Source of the DNA: Kuschelorhynchus macadamiae
Lineage: Eukaryota > Arthropoda > Insecta > Coleoptera > Curculionidae
DNA length: 64,000 bases
Direction: 5' to 3'
Assembly: GCA_030620095.1 (NCBI GenBank)
Contig: JAUTXW010003406.1
Span: 1-64,000 of the forward strand
Shown here: positions 1 through 11,126 of the stretch, piece after piece
Layout: every line of letters begins with the position of its first letter
Position numbering within the stretch: the first letter of the stretch is position 1
Position numbers and translations under genes: made by a program
Notes under the pieces: generated by a model
The model's database searches: none
What the model was told of the DNA's origin: nothing
Seen by the model: only the letters and a program-made list of their open reading frames with translations

Positions 1-771
1 CAGATGACCATTTACTTATTGTATTTAAAAAAATACATTTGGATTAATCACCGTATTTAAAACTGTCTGTTTATTTCAAATATTTGTCAGTATGAGTGGG
101 CAACAAAACTCATATGGCCTAACTAGCTAAGTGATTCGCTAAGCAGGTGCCGAGGCGGGTGCTTTTGTTCTGAATGGTCTTTGAAAACAGGGAAAATATT
201 CAAAGTTGGCTCGTATCTAAAAAATGGAAGATGGGTAGGAACATATATGGAAATATTGTAGGTAAGGTATTATTCGAATATACCATGTATCATAGGTAAG
301 CGTATTTAAAATAAATGAGTTTTCACCATTACTAAATTTCGATAAAAATGCCCTTTTATACGACACCCTGTATAATATATCGCTATTCTAAATATATAGT
401 TATTTAAATATATGCATTTTCTAACCCAGAAAAAAAAATCTAGTGATTATCTCGCTTACGCAGGTAAAATATGGAATTTTATTGACGTGGTGATTTTCTA
501 AAAAATCATACTAATTTTTTTTAGAGAAAATGGTAGGAGTATAGGAAGATGTTAATAAAAGTTATCTAAAATCGTGCGTAGAATCAAAATATAGGGTGTT
601 CATTTGAAATTTCAATGTTGCTATTTGTTCGAAGGATGTGGCAACGCTGCACTTGCGAAAAATTTTAAAATATGGATTATTACCTATTATGTCCGTATGC
701 TGAATTCTGAAAAATCCCTTATAGTTCTCCAGAACTTTTAAGAGACACTAACGTGAATCACCCTGTATTTC

Positions 772-1808
772 AACAGCCTGTAGCATAAAAGAATTTAAAT
801 TTAAAAACAAAATTAAGTTTTAAGAAGTGCCGAGTATTTTCTCCAATGGTTTTTTAATTTTCTCTCTAACTTTATTATTTTGCAATACAAGTGTTGATTT
901 TACAGCCAGTTAACAACATCTTGTAACACAAGGCGAGACATGTAACAGGCTGCCACCTTTTTAGTTTTCAAATTATCAAAAAAATTTAACTTAAGACGTT
1001 TCTATAATTGAGAAGAGGTAAGCACATTTTATTTCACGGTCATTTTCGATATGAAATTGCATTTTGACAATGTATCGTATACTAACCTTTATTTTCGATG
1101 GTGTTATGCCGAGCTGTTTCTGACGAGTCGAGGAGTTTTTATTTAAAATAACTGAAGTAATTATAGATTTTTTAAAAATAAAGTTTACCATTTGACTCGA
1201 CATTTGATACATTTTTAAAAGACAATTTTACAACGAAAATAAAATGTAAAAAATATAAAAAATGTCATTAAAAAAAATTGGTAGTAAATTTCTCTTTCGG
1301 TAAAACAAAAAGTGAAACAAATATAAAATAATATTATTTCCCAAAGGATGCGTTTTAAAAAATTAAAATTAAGCTTATTTTGACCTTTAAAAACAAGTAT
1401 TTGTAAAAAGTGACTGCATTTTTATCATGACAGGCCAATGTTGAATTTCGAAAAAAGGGGCTGTCCAGCCGCCATTTAAAATAAAACTTAACTCTAGATA
1501 TATCGTTAAAAATCTAATTTTAAGCTGAATACGATAGTCCGTTAAATATACAGGGTCTTATTTAAAATAAATAAATATGGTTACTCGGTTAAAGGAAGTA
1601 ACTTGGATATTTTTAAAACTAAAAAGGTGGCAGCCTATTACATGTCTCTTGTGTTATCCGAACTTTGCACCTATTGCAAAAACAACACCTGTATTTGTTA
1701 AAATCATAAAATTAGAGAGAAAATTAAAAACTGTTTGGAGAAAATATTTACTACAACTTAAAACTTAAGTAAAAACTTTGAAATTTGAATTTTATGCTAC
1801 AGGGTGTT
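772..1808. mobile_element. Element B copy 1, long-TIR nonautonomous element
   Basis: The ends are inverted repeats of about 200 bp (772-985 against 1600-1808). They start AACAGCCTGTAGCAT and end ATGCTACAGGGTGTT. No coding sequence was recognised inside. The homologous position in the uninterrupted terminal repeat near 11.79-11.81 kb lacks this roughly 1-kb block, so it is an insertion. It also carries the CCTGTA/ACAGGGTGT end motif common in the rest of the window. No clear target duplication was visible, and the superfamily is unknown. Confidence 0.6.
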
Positions 1809-2040
1809 TAGAATTGTTAGGTTTTGAACTAAATTTGCCACATTTTTTTCACACCCTCTATATGTTACGAGAAAAGGTAGACCGTGCATGGCTATATGCA
1901 ATGGCTAATAAAAAGTTAAAGCTTATTATAGAAAAATTAAATTTTTGACAAAAAAAAAGCCATAACTCAAAAATATTAAAAATTTAAAAAAAGTTTGAAA
2001 TTTCTTTTAAAATTTCACCAAGGACAAGCTAATCTAATAA

Positions 2041-4177
2041 CACTGGCCGTATCAGACCCAACACAGGCCAGCTTATTATTTTCACAATGGAAATACCCTC
2101 CCAAAATAAAAAAATATTCGGAAAGCCCCAATACGTATCATTTTTTAACAGCCTAATTAGAACCTTTTATATTGGCCGGTAAACAATTTTATTGTGGGGC
2201 GGCTAAAATGGGTCCATTTTACAACGGAAAAATTACCTAGACTGGGTTGTTTACAAAATTGGTCATAAAATAAACGTTAAATATCCTCTTCTGTTGAGTT
2301 TCGAATTGAGCGGTTCTCTATGTATCGATAAGCAAGTGTATGTAAAGATGAGAATGTCTAGTTAAGGCCGAAGTTGCAAAATTTCTCCGACAAATTTTGT
2401 TATATATGTGGAGAATTTCGGGTGAAATCACAAGCCAGTGATTTTCCGAAACGTAAAAAGCTACAAGTAGTTTTTGTGTGTTAATTGGGATAAGCGGTGG
2501 CCCACATGTTTGCTATGCGGCTGAAGTGGATGAAGAGAAAGAGAAAAGTATGCCCTTTGCAGTTCCAATGGTATGGCGAGAACCTACCAATCATTCTGAC
2601 GATTGTTATTTTTGCCTGACAAAGACTGAAGGTTAAAGAGGGAAAGATATATATAATATCCAAATTTGCAATTGTCATACGAATTTTTTAAGGCAAATTT
2701 ATCAGTGCCGATTGCGCCTTTAAATTGGCAAGCTGCTCATTTGGGAGATAATGGAGATAACGCATCACCAGGCAGCTCAGAAAAACAGTGGAGCTGATCC
2801 CACTTTTACCACAGGTCTCAGTTCCGGCGAGCTACATTTGATTTTTCAAAGCGAATTAAATGATTTAGTACGTGATTTGGGTTATCCAAGCAACAGTCAG
2901 AACTTGGGTTCCCGTCTTAAGGAATGGAACCATTGGCCAAAGAAACAAAATTACAAATTTCAGAAAAAGAAATGCTATGTTTTCTGAATTCTGAGTATGA
3001 AAATTCGTGCGTGCGTACTGATATAGAGAGTTTAATGCTGAACTTGATATTGAACATTCTCCTGCAAGGGTGCTTATTCATAGACTCATCTAAATATAGC
3101 TCAAAATCTGTGTCATTGCATAATAGAAATTTAAACAATTTATACCAGTTGCCCATTCAGTTGCAATGAAAGAAAATTATGAAAATATGTACGATTTTGA
3201 TAAAATAAACTACACAGGTGTAAATGGCAGATATGTGGGGACTTAAAAGTTATAGCGATTTTAGTGATCATTGTGATTACAAAATATTGCTGTTTTCTTT
3301 GTTTATGGGACCGTGGTGCAATAGCATTATAAAATGTACCACAGAAAGAGCGAATTTCAAACTGGATCTCAAATACCGTATACTCTTTGTTGATCCCAAA
3401 ATGTCCTCGCCTTCATTAAACTTGGGCTGATGAAAACTTTGTGAAGGCTGAATAAAGATGGTGATGGATTTAATACCTAAGATAAGCCTCAGTTAAGGGA
3501 ATGCCAAATTAAAAAAGGTATTTTTATTGGGCCACAAATCAGAAAATTGCTGGACGATGTCAATTTTACGGAAAAGCTTACCAGGCAGGAACTCAGAGCA
3601 TGGAAATCATTTGTTAATGAAGTAAGAGGATTTTTAGGCAACAATATGGATGAAAATTATGAACAATTAGCACGAACCTTGGATGCCTATAAAGGCCGAG
3701 TTGTACGCTGGTTGCAATTGCTTCCTCCATTGGCCATTCGTCATTTTTCCTAAAAATTTGGGAGCTGTTAGTAACGAGCAGGGTAGTTACCAATTAAGAT
3801 ATCAGAACAATGGAATTGGGCGATCCAGCCATGAGGGAGACTACTAAGTACTTGAAGAGAGAAGATAATGACACCATAAAAGAAAAAAATTTAGTTAGTG
3901 TTAATTATTAAGTTAACATTTTTCCTGTTTGCTTTTCTTAGATGCATGTGTGTTTAATAGGCTGAAACTGTAGACATAGTCAATAAACAGGTTAAGAATT
4001 TTCTGTAAAATTCATTTTTTCTATAGATATTAAGTATCGCTGATATGGTTTCATAACTCTAATACAAGAAAACCCTACGTTACAACTTTCTATCATTTGT
4101 CATTTTTGCATTTGGATAGGTCCATTCTATTAGGATTATGCTATTTTGACGGCTACAACAAAAATTTGTCGGCCACG
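2041..4177 (+). mobile_element. CACTGG-ended DNA transposon, copy 1 (in palindrome arm 1)
   Basis: It starts CACTGGCCG at 2041 and ends GTCGGCCACG at 4177. It is flanked by TAA on both sides, a 3-bp target duplication confirmed by the empty site at about 12.08 kb. CACTG-type ends with a 2-3 bp duplication are characteristic of the CMC (CACTA/Mirage/Chapaev) superfamily, so membership is inferred from the ends and not from the protein. This copy is the more decayed of the two in the palindrome. Confidence 0.7.
2353..3905 (+). pseudogene. CACTGG-element protein, copy 1 (heavily frameshifted)
   Basis: This is a broken copy of the protein better seen at 5676-7334. Recognisable blocks are the N-terminal basic/Cys region near 2353-2420, the stretch over 2810-2960, and the C-terminal block at 3547-3667, which encodes a NFTEKLTRQELRAWKSF segment identical to arm 2. 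There is a stop three codons into the likely start at 2353, and there are many small indels. The C-terminal GERFHQDI-type region is almost lost (around 3780). The density of one- and two-base indels looks as much like read error as like old decay. Confidence 0.65.
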
Positions 4178-4730
4178 TAATTAGAACTAAGGAATTGTTT
4201 TGTAGATTTTCGGAAGAAAGAAAATTGAAAATTTGCTCTTGTCTAATTCTGTAAAATAACTTTTTACTAGTGTTTTACGCCTAACATCGGTTATATGTTA
4301 TAAAATTTGAAGATACAACTTAAAACCGCACCTCAGTATCCGTTTCAAATCTTCGAACTTAAATGGCTAAAATGCGTGAACTGTTTCAAGTGCCAGCAGT
4401 TTATATTGGCATATATATATAATACTCTAATTGTTGCAGAAATCATTTTATACTAAAATGGACATACAACAAAGGAAAGCAATACTATTGCAACCAATTA
4501 ATTTTATTTGCAATTATTTCACATTTTCGTATGATTACTTATATACGTGTGTTAAGAATATGATCAGGTATTGAGGAGGATTATCTGGTAGGTATTTATA
4601 AGAAATGCGTAAATCAGGTGTGGAGCGTTTAAATATATCTTATCCGTTATGCTGATGATCGGTAAAAATGTTTATTACTTTAAATTCATTTATACAGGGC
4701 GTCTCATAAATAGTGCAGCTTTGTGGAATT

Positions 4731-4820
4731 TGTAAATTTTCGGGAGCCATCCTATAAGTAATACCATACTATTAGTAATATAAGTAATAAATATAAAATT
4801 GTAATATATAGCTTATTTTC
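4731..4820. other. Palindrome spacer
   Basis: Ninety unpaired bases separate the two arms. They are AT-rich, with a short run of TAAGTAAT/TAGTAATA repeats, and have no coding potential. The inner arm ends just outside carry TACAGGGCGTCTCAT and its complement, which look like the ends of another short repeat module. A non-zero spacer argues mildly against the simplest missed-adapter read artefact. Confidence 0.6.
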
Positions 4821-5404
4821 AATTCCACAAAAGCTGCACTATTTATGAGACGCCCTGTATAAATGAATTTAAATACGTAAATATTTTTACCGATCATCAA
4901 CATAACGGATAAGATATATTTAAATCAGATTTGCTCCACACCGATTTACGCATTTCTTATAAAATACCTACTAGATAAATTACCTCAATACCTGATCATA
5001 TTCATAACACGTATATAAATGTCGCCAATACAGTTAGAAAATGTGCAAAAAATAATTGCAAATAAAATTAATTGGTTGCAATAGTACTTGCTTTCCTTTG
5101 TTGTATGTCCATTTTAGTATAAAATGATTTACAATTAGAGTATTTATATATACAATATAAACTGCTGGCACTTGAAACAGTTCACCTGCATTTTTGGCAA
5201 AATTTAAGTTCGAAGATTTTGAAAAACGAGACGGGATACTGAGGTGCGGTTTGTTGTATCTTGCAAATTTTATAACATATAACCGATGTTAGGTTAAACT
5301 TACTGCTTAAAAAGTTATTTATACAGGGAATTAGACAAAGAGCAAATTTTTCAATTTTTTCTTTCTTCCGAAAATCTACAAAAACAATTCCTTAGTTCTA
5401 ATTA

Positions 5405-7648
5405 CATTGGCCGACAAAATGTTTTGTTGTAACACAAATCAAAATAGCATAATCTAATAGAATGGACCTATCCAAATAAAAATGACTAATAGAAAGTTGT
5501 AGCACGTATATCCAATGTAAACCATATTGCACATGATACTTACTATCTATAAAAATGATTTCTGAAAAATTTAACCCTGTTTATTGACTATGTCTACAGT
5601 TTCAGCCTATTAAACTTACCATGCATCTAAGAGAAAAGCAAACGAGAAAAATATTAACTTAATAATTAACACTAACTAAACTTTATTTTTTCTTTTATGA
5701 GGTGTATCTGTCTCTCTCTTCAAAAACCAACAGTAGTCACCCATCATGGCTGGATCCCATCGTCCTTGGTACCGAATTTCCATTGTTCTGATATCTTGGT
5801 GAAACCTTTCACCCTGCTCGTTACTAACAGCTCCCAAATTTTTAGGAAAAAATGACAGATGGTAATGGAGGAAGCGAATTTTTAATGACATTCTGGCACT
5901 AAGCGCTTTATAGGCATCAAAGAGTTCATTAACTAATTGTTCATAATTTTCATCCATATTGTTGCCTAAAAATCCTCTTACTTCATTAACAAATGATTTC
6001 CATGCTCTGAGTTCCTGCCTGGTAAGCTTTTCCGTAAAATTGACATCGTCCAGCAATTTTCTGATTTGTGGCCCAATAAAAATACCTTTTTTTAATTTGG
6101 CATCCCTTAACTGGGAAAGACTTGTCTTAGGTATTTAAATCCATCACCATCTTTATTCAAAGCCTTCACAAAGTTTTTCATCAGCCCAAGTTTAATGTGA
6201 AGAGGAGGCAAAAGGGACATTTTGGGATCAACAAGAGGTATACATTTAACATTTTGAGATCCCGGTAGAAATTCGCTTCTTTCTAGCCAAATTTTTGTTA
6301 CATAATGCTGATTTATTGCACCACGGTCCCATAAACAAAGAAAACAGCAATATTTTGTAAATCCCCTGTGAAGTCCCACTAAAATCGCTATAACTTTTAA
6401 GTCCCACATATCTGCCATTTACACCTATTGTAGTTTATTTATCCAAAATCGTGCACATATTTTCATAATTTTCTTTTCATTGCAACTGAATGGGCAACTG
6501 GTATAGAGTGTTTTAAATTTCTATTATGCAATAACACAGATTTTGAGCTATATTTAGATGAGTCTATGAATAAGCACCACTCACGGGGAGAATGTTCAAT
6601 ATCAAGTTCAGCATTAAACTCTCTATATCAGTACACACGCACAAAGAATTTTTCCATACTCCAGAATTCAGAAAACATAGCATTTCTTTTTCTGAAATTT
6701 GTAATTTTTGTTTCTTTGGCCAATAGGTTCCAATCCTTAAGACGGGAACCCAGAAGTTCTGACTGTTGCTTGGATAACCCCAAATCACGTACTAAATCAT
6801 TTAATTCGCTTTGAAAAATCAAATGTGGCTCGCCGGAACTGGGACCTGTGGTAAAAGTGGGATCGCTGCACTGTTTTTCTGAGCTAGCTGATGATGCGTT
6901 ATCTCCATTATCTCCCAAATCAATAGCTTGCCAATTTAAAGGCGCAATCGGCACTGGTAAATTTGCATTATGAGGAACAGGTCGTATGACAGATTGCAAA
7001 TTTGGATATTCTGTATTGTACTTTCCCTCTTTAAAATAACCTTCAGTCTTTGTCAGGCAAAAATAACAATCGTCAGAATGATTGGTGGGTTCTCGCCATA
7101 CCATTGGAACTGCAAAAGGCATACTTTTTCTCTTTCTCTTCATCCACTTCAACTAACATAGCAAACATGTGGAGCCCACCGCTTATCCCCAATTAACACA
7201 CAAAAATATTTGAAGTAGGCTTTTTTTACGTTTTCGGAAAATGGCCTGGCTTGTGATTTCACCAGAAATTCTCCACATATATAACAAAATTTGTCAGGAG
7301 AAATTTTGCAACTTCGGCGCCTTTGACTAGACATTCTCGTCTTTACATACACTTGCTTATCGATACATAGAGAACCACTCAATTCGAAACTCAACAGAAG
7401 AGGGATATTTAACGTTTATTTTATGACCAATTTTGTAAACAACCCAGTCTAGGTAATTTTTCCGTTGTAAAATGGACCCATTTTAGCCGCCCCACAATAA
7501 AATTGTTTACCGGCCAATATAAAAGGTTCTAATTAGGCTGTTAAAAAATGATACCATTAGGGCTTTCCGAATATTTTTTTATTATTGGGAGGGTATTTCC
7601 ATTGTGAAAATAATAAGCTGGCCTGTGTTTCGGTCTGGTCGGCCAGTG
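5405..7648 (-). mobile_element. CACTGG-ended DNA transposon, copy 2 (in palindrome arm 2)
   Basis: Read on the minus strand it starts CACTGGCCGAC at 7648 and ends GTCGGCCAATG at 5405, with TAA on each side. Subterminal sequence includes ACACAGGCCAGCTTATTATT inside the 5' end. It is about 2.24 kb and the best-preserved copy. It occupies the same site in the mariner terminal repeat as copy 1, so the pair arose by the inverted duplication and not by two insertions. Confidence 0.75.
5676..7334 (-). pseudogene. Uncharacterised CACTGG-element protein (probable transposase), copy 2
   Basis: The minus-strand coding blocks run 7334-7149, 7152-6628, 6418-6107 and 6056-5676, joined by frameshifts. The N-terminus is basic with Cys pairs (CYIC; HVC; later DDCYFC) that look zinc-binding. 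The middle has a low-complexity linker with NASSASSE, and the C-terminus has IFIGPQIRKLL, the NFTEKLTRQELRAWKSF stretch, and LGAVSNEQGERFHQDI followed by RYQGRWDPAMMGDYCW. The C-terminal block is one I recognise as common in unannotated arthropod proteins, but I know no assigned function. Its position between CACTGG inverted ends with a 3-bp duplication suggests it is the element's transposase. The start is chosen at the MSSQ methionine because all copies share it. The frame is broken at least three times. Confidence 0.6.
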
Positions 7649-7883
7649 TTATTAGATTAGCTTAATCCTTGGTGAAATTTTAAAAGAGAATTTCAAACTT
7701 TTTTTAAATTTTTAATATTTTTTGAGTTATGACTTTTTTTGTCAAAAAATTTAATTTTTCTACATAATAAGCTTTAACTTTTTATTAGCCATTGCATATA
7801 GCCATGCACGGTCTGCACTACTCGTAACATATAGAGGGTGTGAAAAAAATGTGGCAAGGTTAGTTCAAAACCTAACAATTCTA

Positions 7884-8946
7884 AACACCCTGTAGCATAA
7901 AAAAGAATTCAAATTTCAAAGTTTTTACTTAAGTTTTAAGTTGTAGTAAATATTTTCTCCAAACGGTTTTTTAATTTTCTCTCTAATTTTATGATTTTAA
8001 CAAATACAGGTGTTGTTTTTACAGCCAAATTTACCAAGATCGGATAACACAAGAGACATGTAATAGGCTGCCACCTTTTTAGTTTTAAAATATCAAGTTA
8101 CTTCCGCTTTAACCGGAAGTAACTCCCTATTTATTTATTTTAAATAGGACCCTGTATATTTAACGGACTATCGTATTCAGCTTAAAATTAGATTTTTAAC
8201 GATATATCACAAGTTAAGTTTTATTTTCAAAATGGCGGCTGGACAGCCCTTTTTTCGAAATTCAACATTGGCCTGTCATGATAAAAATGCAGTCACTTTT
8301 TACAAAATACTTGTTTTAAGGAGTCCAAAATAAGCTTAATTTTAATTTTTTTAAAACGCATCCTTTGGGAAATAATATTATTTTATATTTGTTTCACTTT
8401 TTGTTTTACCGAAAGAGAAATTTACTGCAATTTTTTTTAATGACATTTTTTATATTTTTTACATTTATTTTCGTTGTAAAATTGTCTTTTTAAAAATGTA
8501 TCAAATGTCGAGTCAAATGGTAAGCTTTATTTTTAAAAAATCTATAAATTAGCCAGTTATTTTAAATAAAAACTCCCCCGACTCGTCAGAAACGGCTGGC
8601 ATAACACCATCTTGAAAATAAAGGTTAGTATACGATACATTGTCAAAAATGCAATTTCATATCGAAAATGACCGTGAAATAAAATGTGCTTACCTCTTCT
8701 CGAATTATAGAAACGTCTTAAGTTAAATTTTTTTGATAATTTGAAAACTAAAAAGGTGGCAGCCTGTTACATGTCTCTTGTGTTACAAGATGTTGGTAAC
8801 TTTGGCTGTAAAATCAACACTTGTATTTTTCAAAATAATAAAGTTAGAGAGAAAATTAAAAAACCATTTGGAGAAAATACTCGGCACTTCTTAAAACTTA
8901 AGTAAAAACTTTTAAATTTAAATTCTTTTGTATGCTACAGGCTGTT
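7884..8946. mobile_element. Element B copy 2
   Basis: This is the reverse-complement counterpart of 772-1808, bounded by AACACCCTGTAGCAT and ATGCTACAGGCTGTT, with the same internal inverted ends (about 200 bp). No coding sequence was recognised. The central part contains GGCGGCTGGACAGCCC and AT-rich filler. It is absent from the third copy of the host repeat near 11.8 kb. Confidence 0.6.
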
Positions 8947-9777
8947 GAAATACAGGGTGATTCACGTTGAGTGTCCTATTAAAAGTTCTGGAGAACTATA
9001 AAAGGGATTTTTTTCAAATTCGGCATACGGACATAATAGGTAATAATCTATATTTTAAAATTTTTTCGCAAGTGCAGCGTTGCCACATCCTTCCGAAACA
9101 AATAGCAACATTGAAATTTCAAATAGAACACCCTATATTTTATTGCAGTTTCTGATTCTACGCACGATTTTAGATAACTTTTGTTAACATCTTCCTATAC
9201 TTATCTCCTACCATTTTCTCTAAAAAAATTAATTTATGATTTTTTTTTAGAAAATCACCACGTCAATAAAATTCCATATTTACCTGCGTAAGCGAGATAA
9301 TCACTAGATTTTTTTTTCTGGGTTAGAAAATGCATATATTTAAAATAACTATATGTTAGAATAGCGATATATTATACAGGGTGTCGTATAAAAAGGACAT
9401 TTTTATTGAAATTTAGTAATGGTGAAAACTCATTTATTTTAAATACAACACCCTGTATTTTATGGTATCTTCGAATAAACCAATACCTTACCTACAATAT
9501 TTCCATATATGTTCCTATACCCATCTCCCACCATTTTTTAGATACGAGCCAACTTTGAATATTTTCCTGTTTTCAAAGACCATTCAGAACAAAAGCACCC
9601 GCCTCGGCACCTGCTTAGCGAATCACTTAACTAGTTCACTCGACTGACAAATATTTGAAATAAACAGACAGTTTTAAATACGGTGATTAATCCAAAATGT
9701 ATTTTTTTAAATACAATAAGTGATAATTAAACAAACAAATAATACATAATCGTTAATTTTTAGCAAAAGAAAGATAA

Positions 9778-11126
9778 CTAATTGTTAAATTGCTTAAAAT
9801 GGCCACCAGTCGCGTTAAGGCATTCGTGCAAACATGTTAATTTGTTTCTTTTTGTTGCTCTTCGTATTTCCTCAGGATTTAATTCGTCAAAAGTTCGACG
9901 TACTCGATTTTCCAGAGCCTGGAGATTTTGTATTGGATATCCTACATACACTCGCTCTTTGATGGTTCCCCCAAGGTAAGAATCTAGGGGAGTTAGGTCC
10001 GGAGACCGAGGTGGCCAATCCCATGGTCCCAAACGTCTGAACCACCTATCTTCGAACATTCCATATAATTCTTGACTCACTTCATTGCTGCAATGTGCAG
10101 GAGCCCCATCCAATTGGTACCAGCAAGAAATCAATAATTGTAGTGGTAACTCATCCGAAAACTCATTTACTGTAGTTCTTAAAATATCCAGATATTTATT
10201 CGAAGTTAAATTTTGCATCGTAGATATAATAAGCAAATTTATTGTCCATCAGTAAGCAAAAAACATTAAACCCGAATTGAAACTGAAATCTTCGTTCTAT
10301 AACCAATTTTAGGTTTTCAGCCATCCAAAAATGACTATTTCGTCTATTAAATATTCCTTCCCTTGTAAATTTCGACTCGTTAGTCCAGATAATTTTTTTC
10401 AAAAATAGTGGTTCTTCCTCAATTTTAGTTAGAACTATTTCGCAAAATTCAGTACGTCTCTGAAAATCTTCTGGTAAAAGGCCTCGCTGGGTGATAAATT
10501 TAAATGGTTGAATGTTATGTTTGCTTAGAATACGTTGAATTGTTGAATATGAAAGTCCTAGATCTATTTCAGCACTTCTAATTGATCCTTGAGGGTAAAC
10601 GTTAAAATATCCAAGTACATTTATTTCATTGCCTTCATTATCAGTTTGTAGTTTTATGTATGATCTATGTTTTATAATTTTGCAGTGATTTTTAACATTT
10701 GCTTCATATCTGAAATATGAAGGCAAAATAAATAGAAAGCATAAAATGCTGTGTACACGTACGAAAGAATTGTACCAAAAGAGAGGATGTCAGTATTAAT
10801 GTGTATAATCAGAGTCCAAGGACCATCATCAAAATATTATGTTTTGCACGTTAATACTGACAACCTCCTGTTGTTTCAGCAACATAAATTGATTTTTAAG
10901 AAAATAAAAACTATTATTGCATTTAGTACCTTCTAAATTTTTTCCTGTGCATAGGAGGTAAATGAGGATACATCTCGTTAAATTTTCTGCAGGTTCTTGA
11001 AATAACTTTGTTACACTCTCCATGAATGTAAAATAAATTTAAAATATCAATATTGGAATATTCAATTGCGTTTTCCATTTTTAAGATGTCAGGAAGAAGT
11101 AAACAAAACCTTCCATGGCCTACCAA
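9778..11126 (-). pseudogene. Tc1/mariner-type transposase M1 (DUF4817-type N-terminus)
   Basis: There are three minus-strand blocks. 11126-10923 gives an N-terminal helix-turn-helix-like segment (IHGECNKVISRTCRKFNEMY) resembling DUF4817. 10726-10196 gives the middle, and 10236-9778 the C-terminus. Between the first two is a plausible intron: donor at the LEG/GTACTA junction near 10923 and acceptor TTCATATTTCAG near 10713. Catalytic motifs are WTNESKF, QLDGAPAHC and WPPRSPDLTPLD. I count 41 residues between the second and third acidic positions (D41D-like). The first catalytic Asp is Asn here (WTNES instead of WTDES), and the frame breaks near 10200, so the enzyme should be inactive. Confidence 0.8.
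10786..10865. repeat. Short inverted repeat inside the M1 intron
   Basis: TGTCAGTATTAATGTG at the left end pairs with CACGTTAATACTGACA at the right end (15 of 16 positions) around a loop of about 45 bases. It sits wholly inside the presumed intron of the M1 transposase. It could be a tiny MITE-like insertion or an intronic hairpin. No target duplication was evident. Confidence 0.5.

Larger units (their letters stand above)
14..9721. repeat. Giant inverted repeat (palindrome)
   Basis: Bases 14-4730 read as the reverse complement of 4821-9721, with a 90-bp unpaired spacer at 4731-4820. The inner ends match closely: 4682-4730 pairs with 4821-4870 apart from one indel. The outer ends stop matching at about 14 and 9721. 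Each arm carries, in the same order, mariner terminal sequence, element B and a CACTGG-ended element. Arm 1 has many more small indels and frame breaks than arm 2, so arm 2 is the better reference copy. This could be a real inverted duplication or a fold-back read/assembly artefact. Confidence 0.9.

Noticed and set aside
9462..9647. Short frame repeated at 11140-11337
   Set aside because: It repeats only because it lies in the duplicated mariner terminal repeat. There are no conserved domains and it is interrupted in arm 1.
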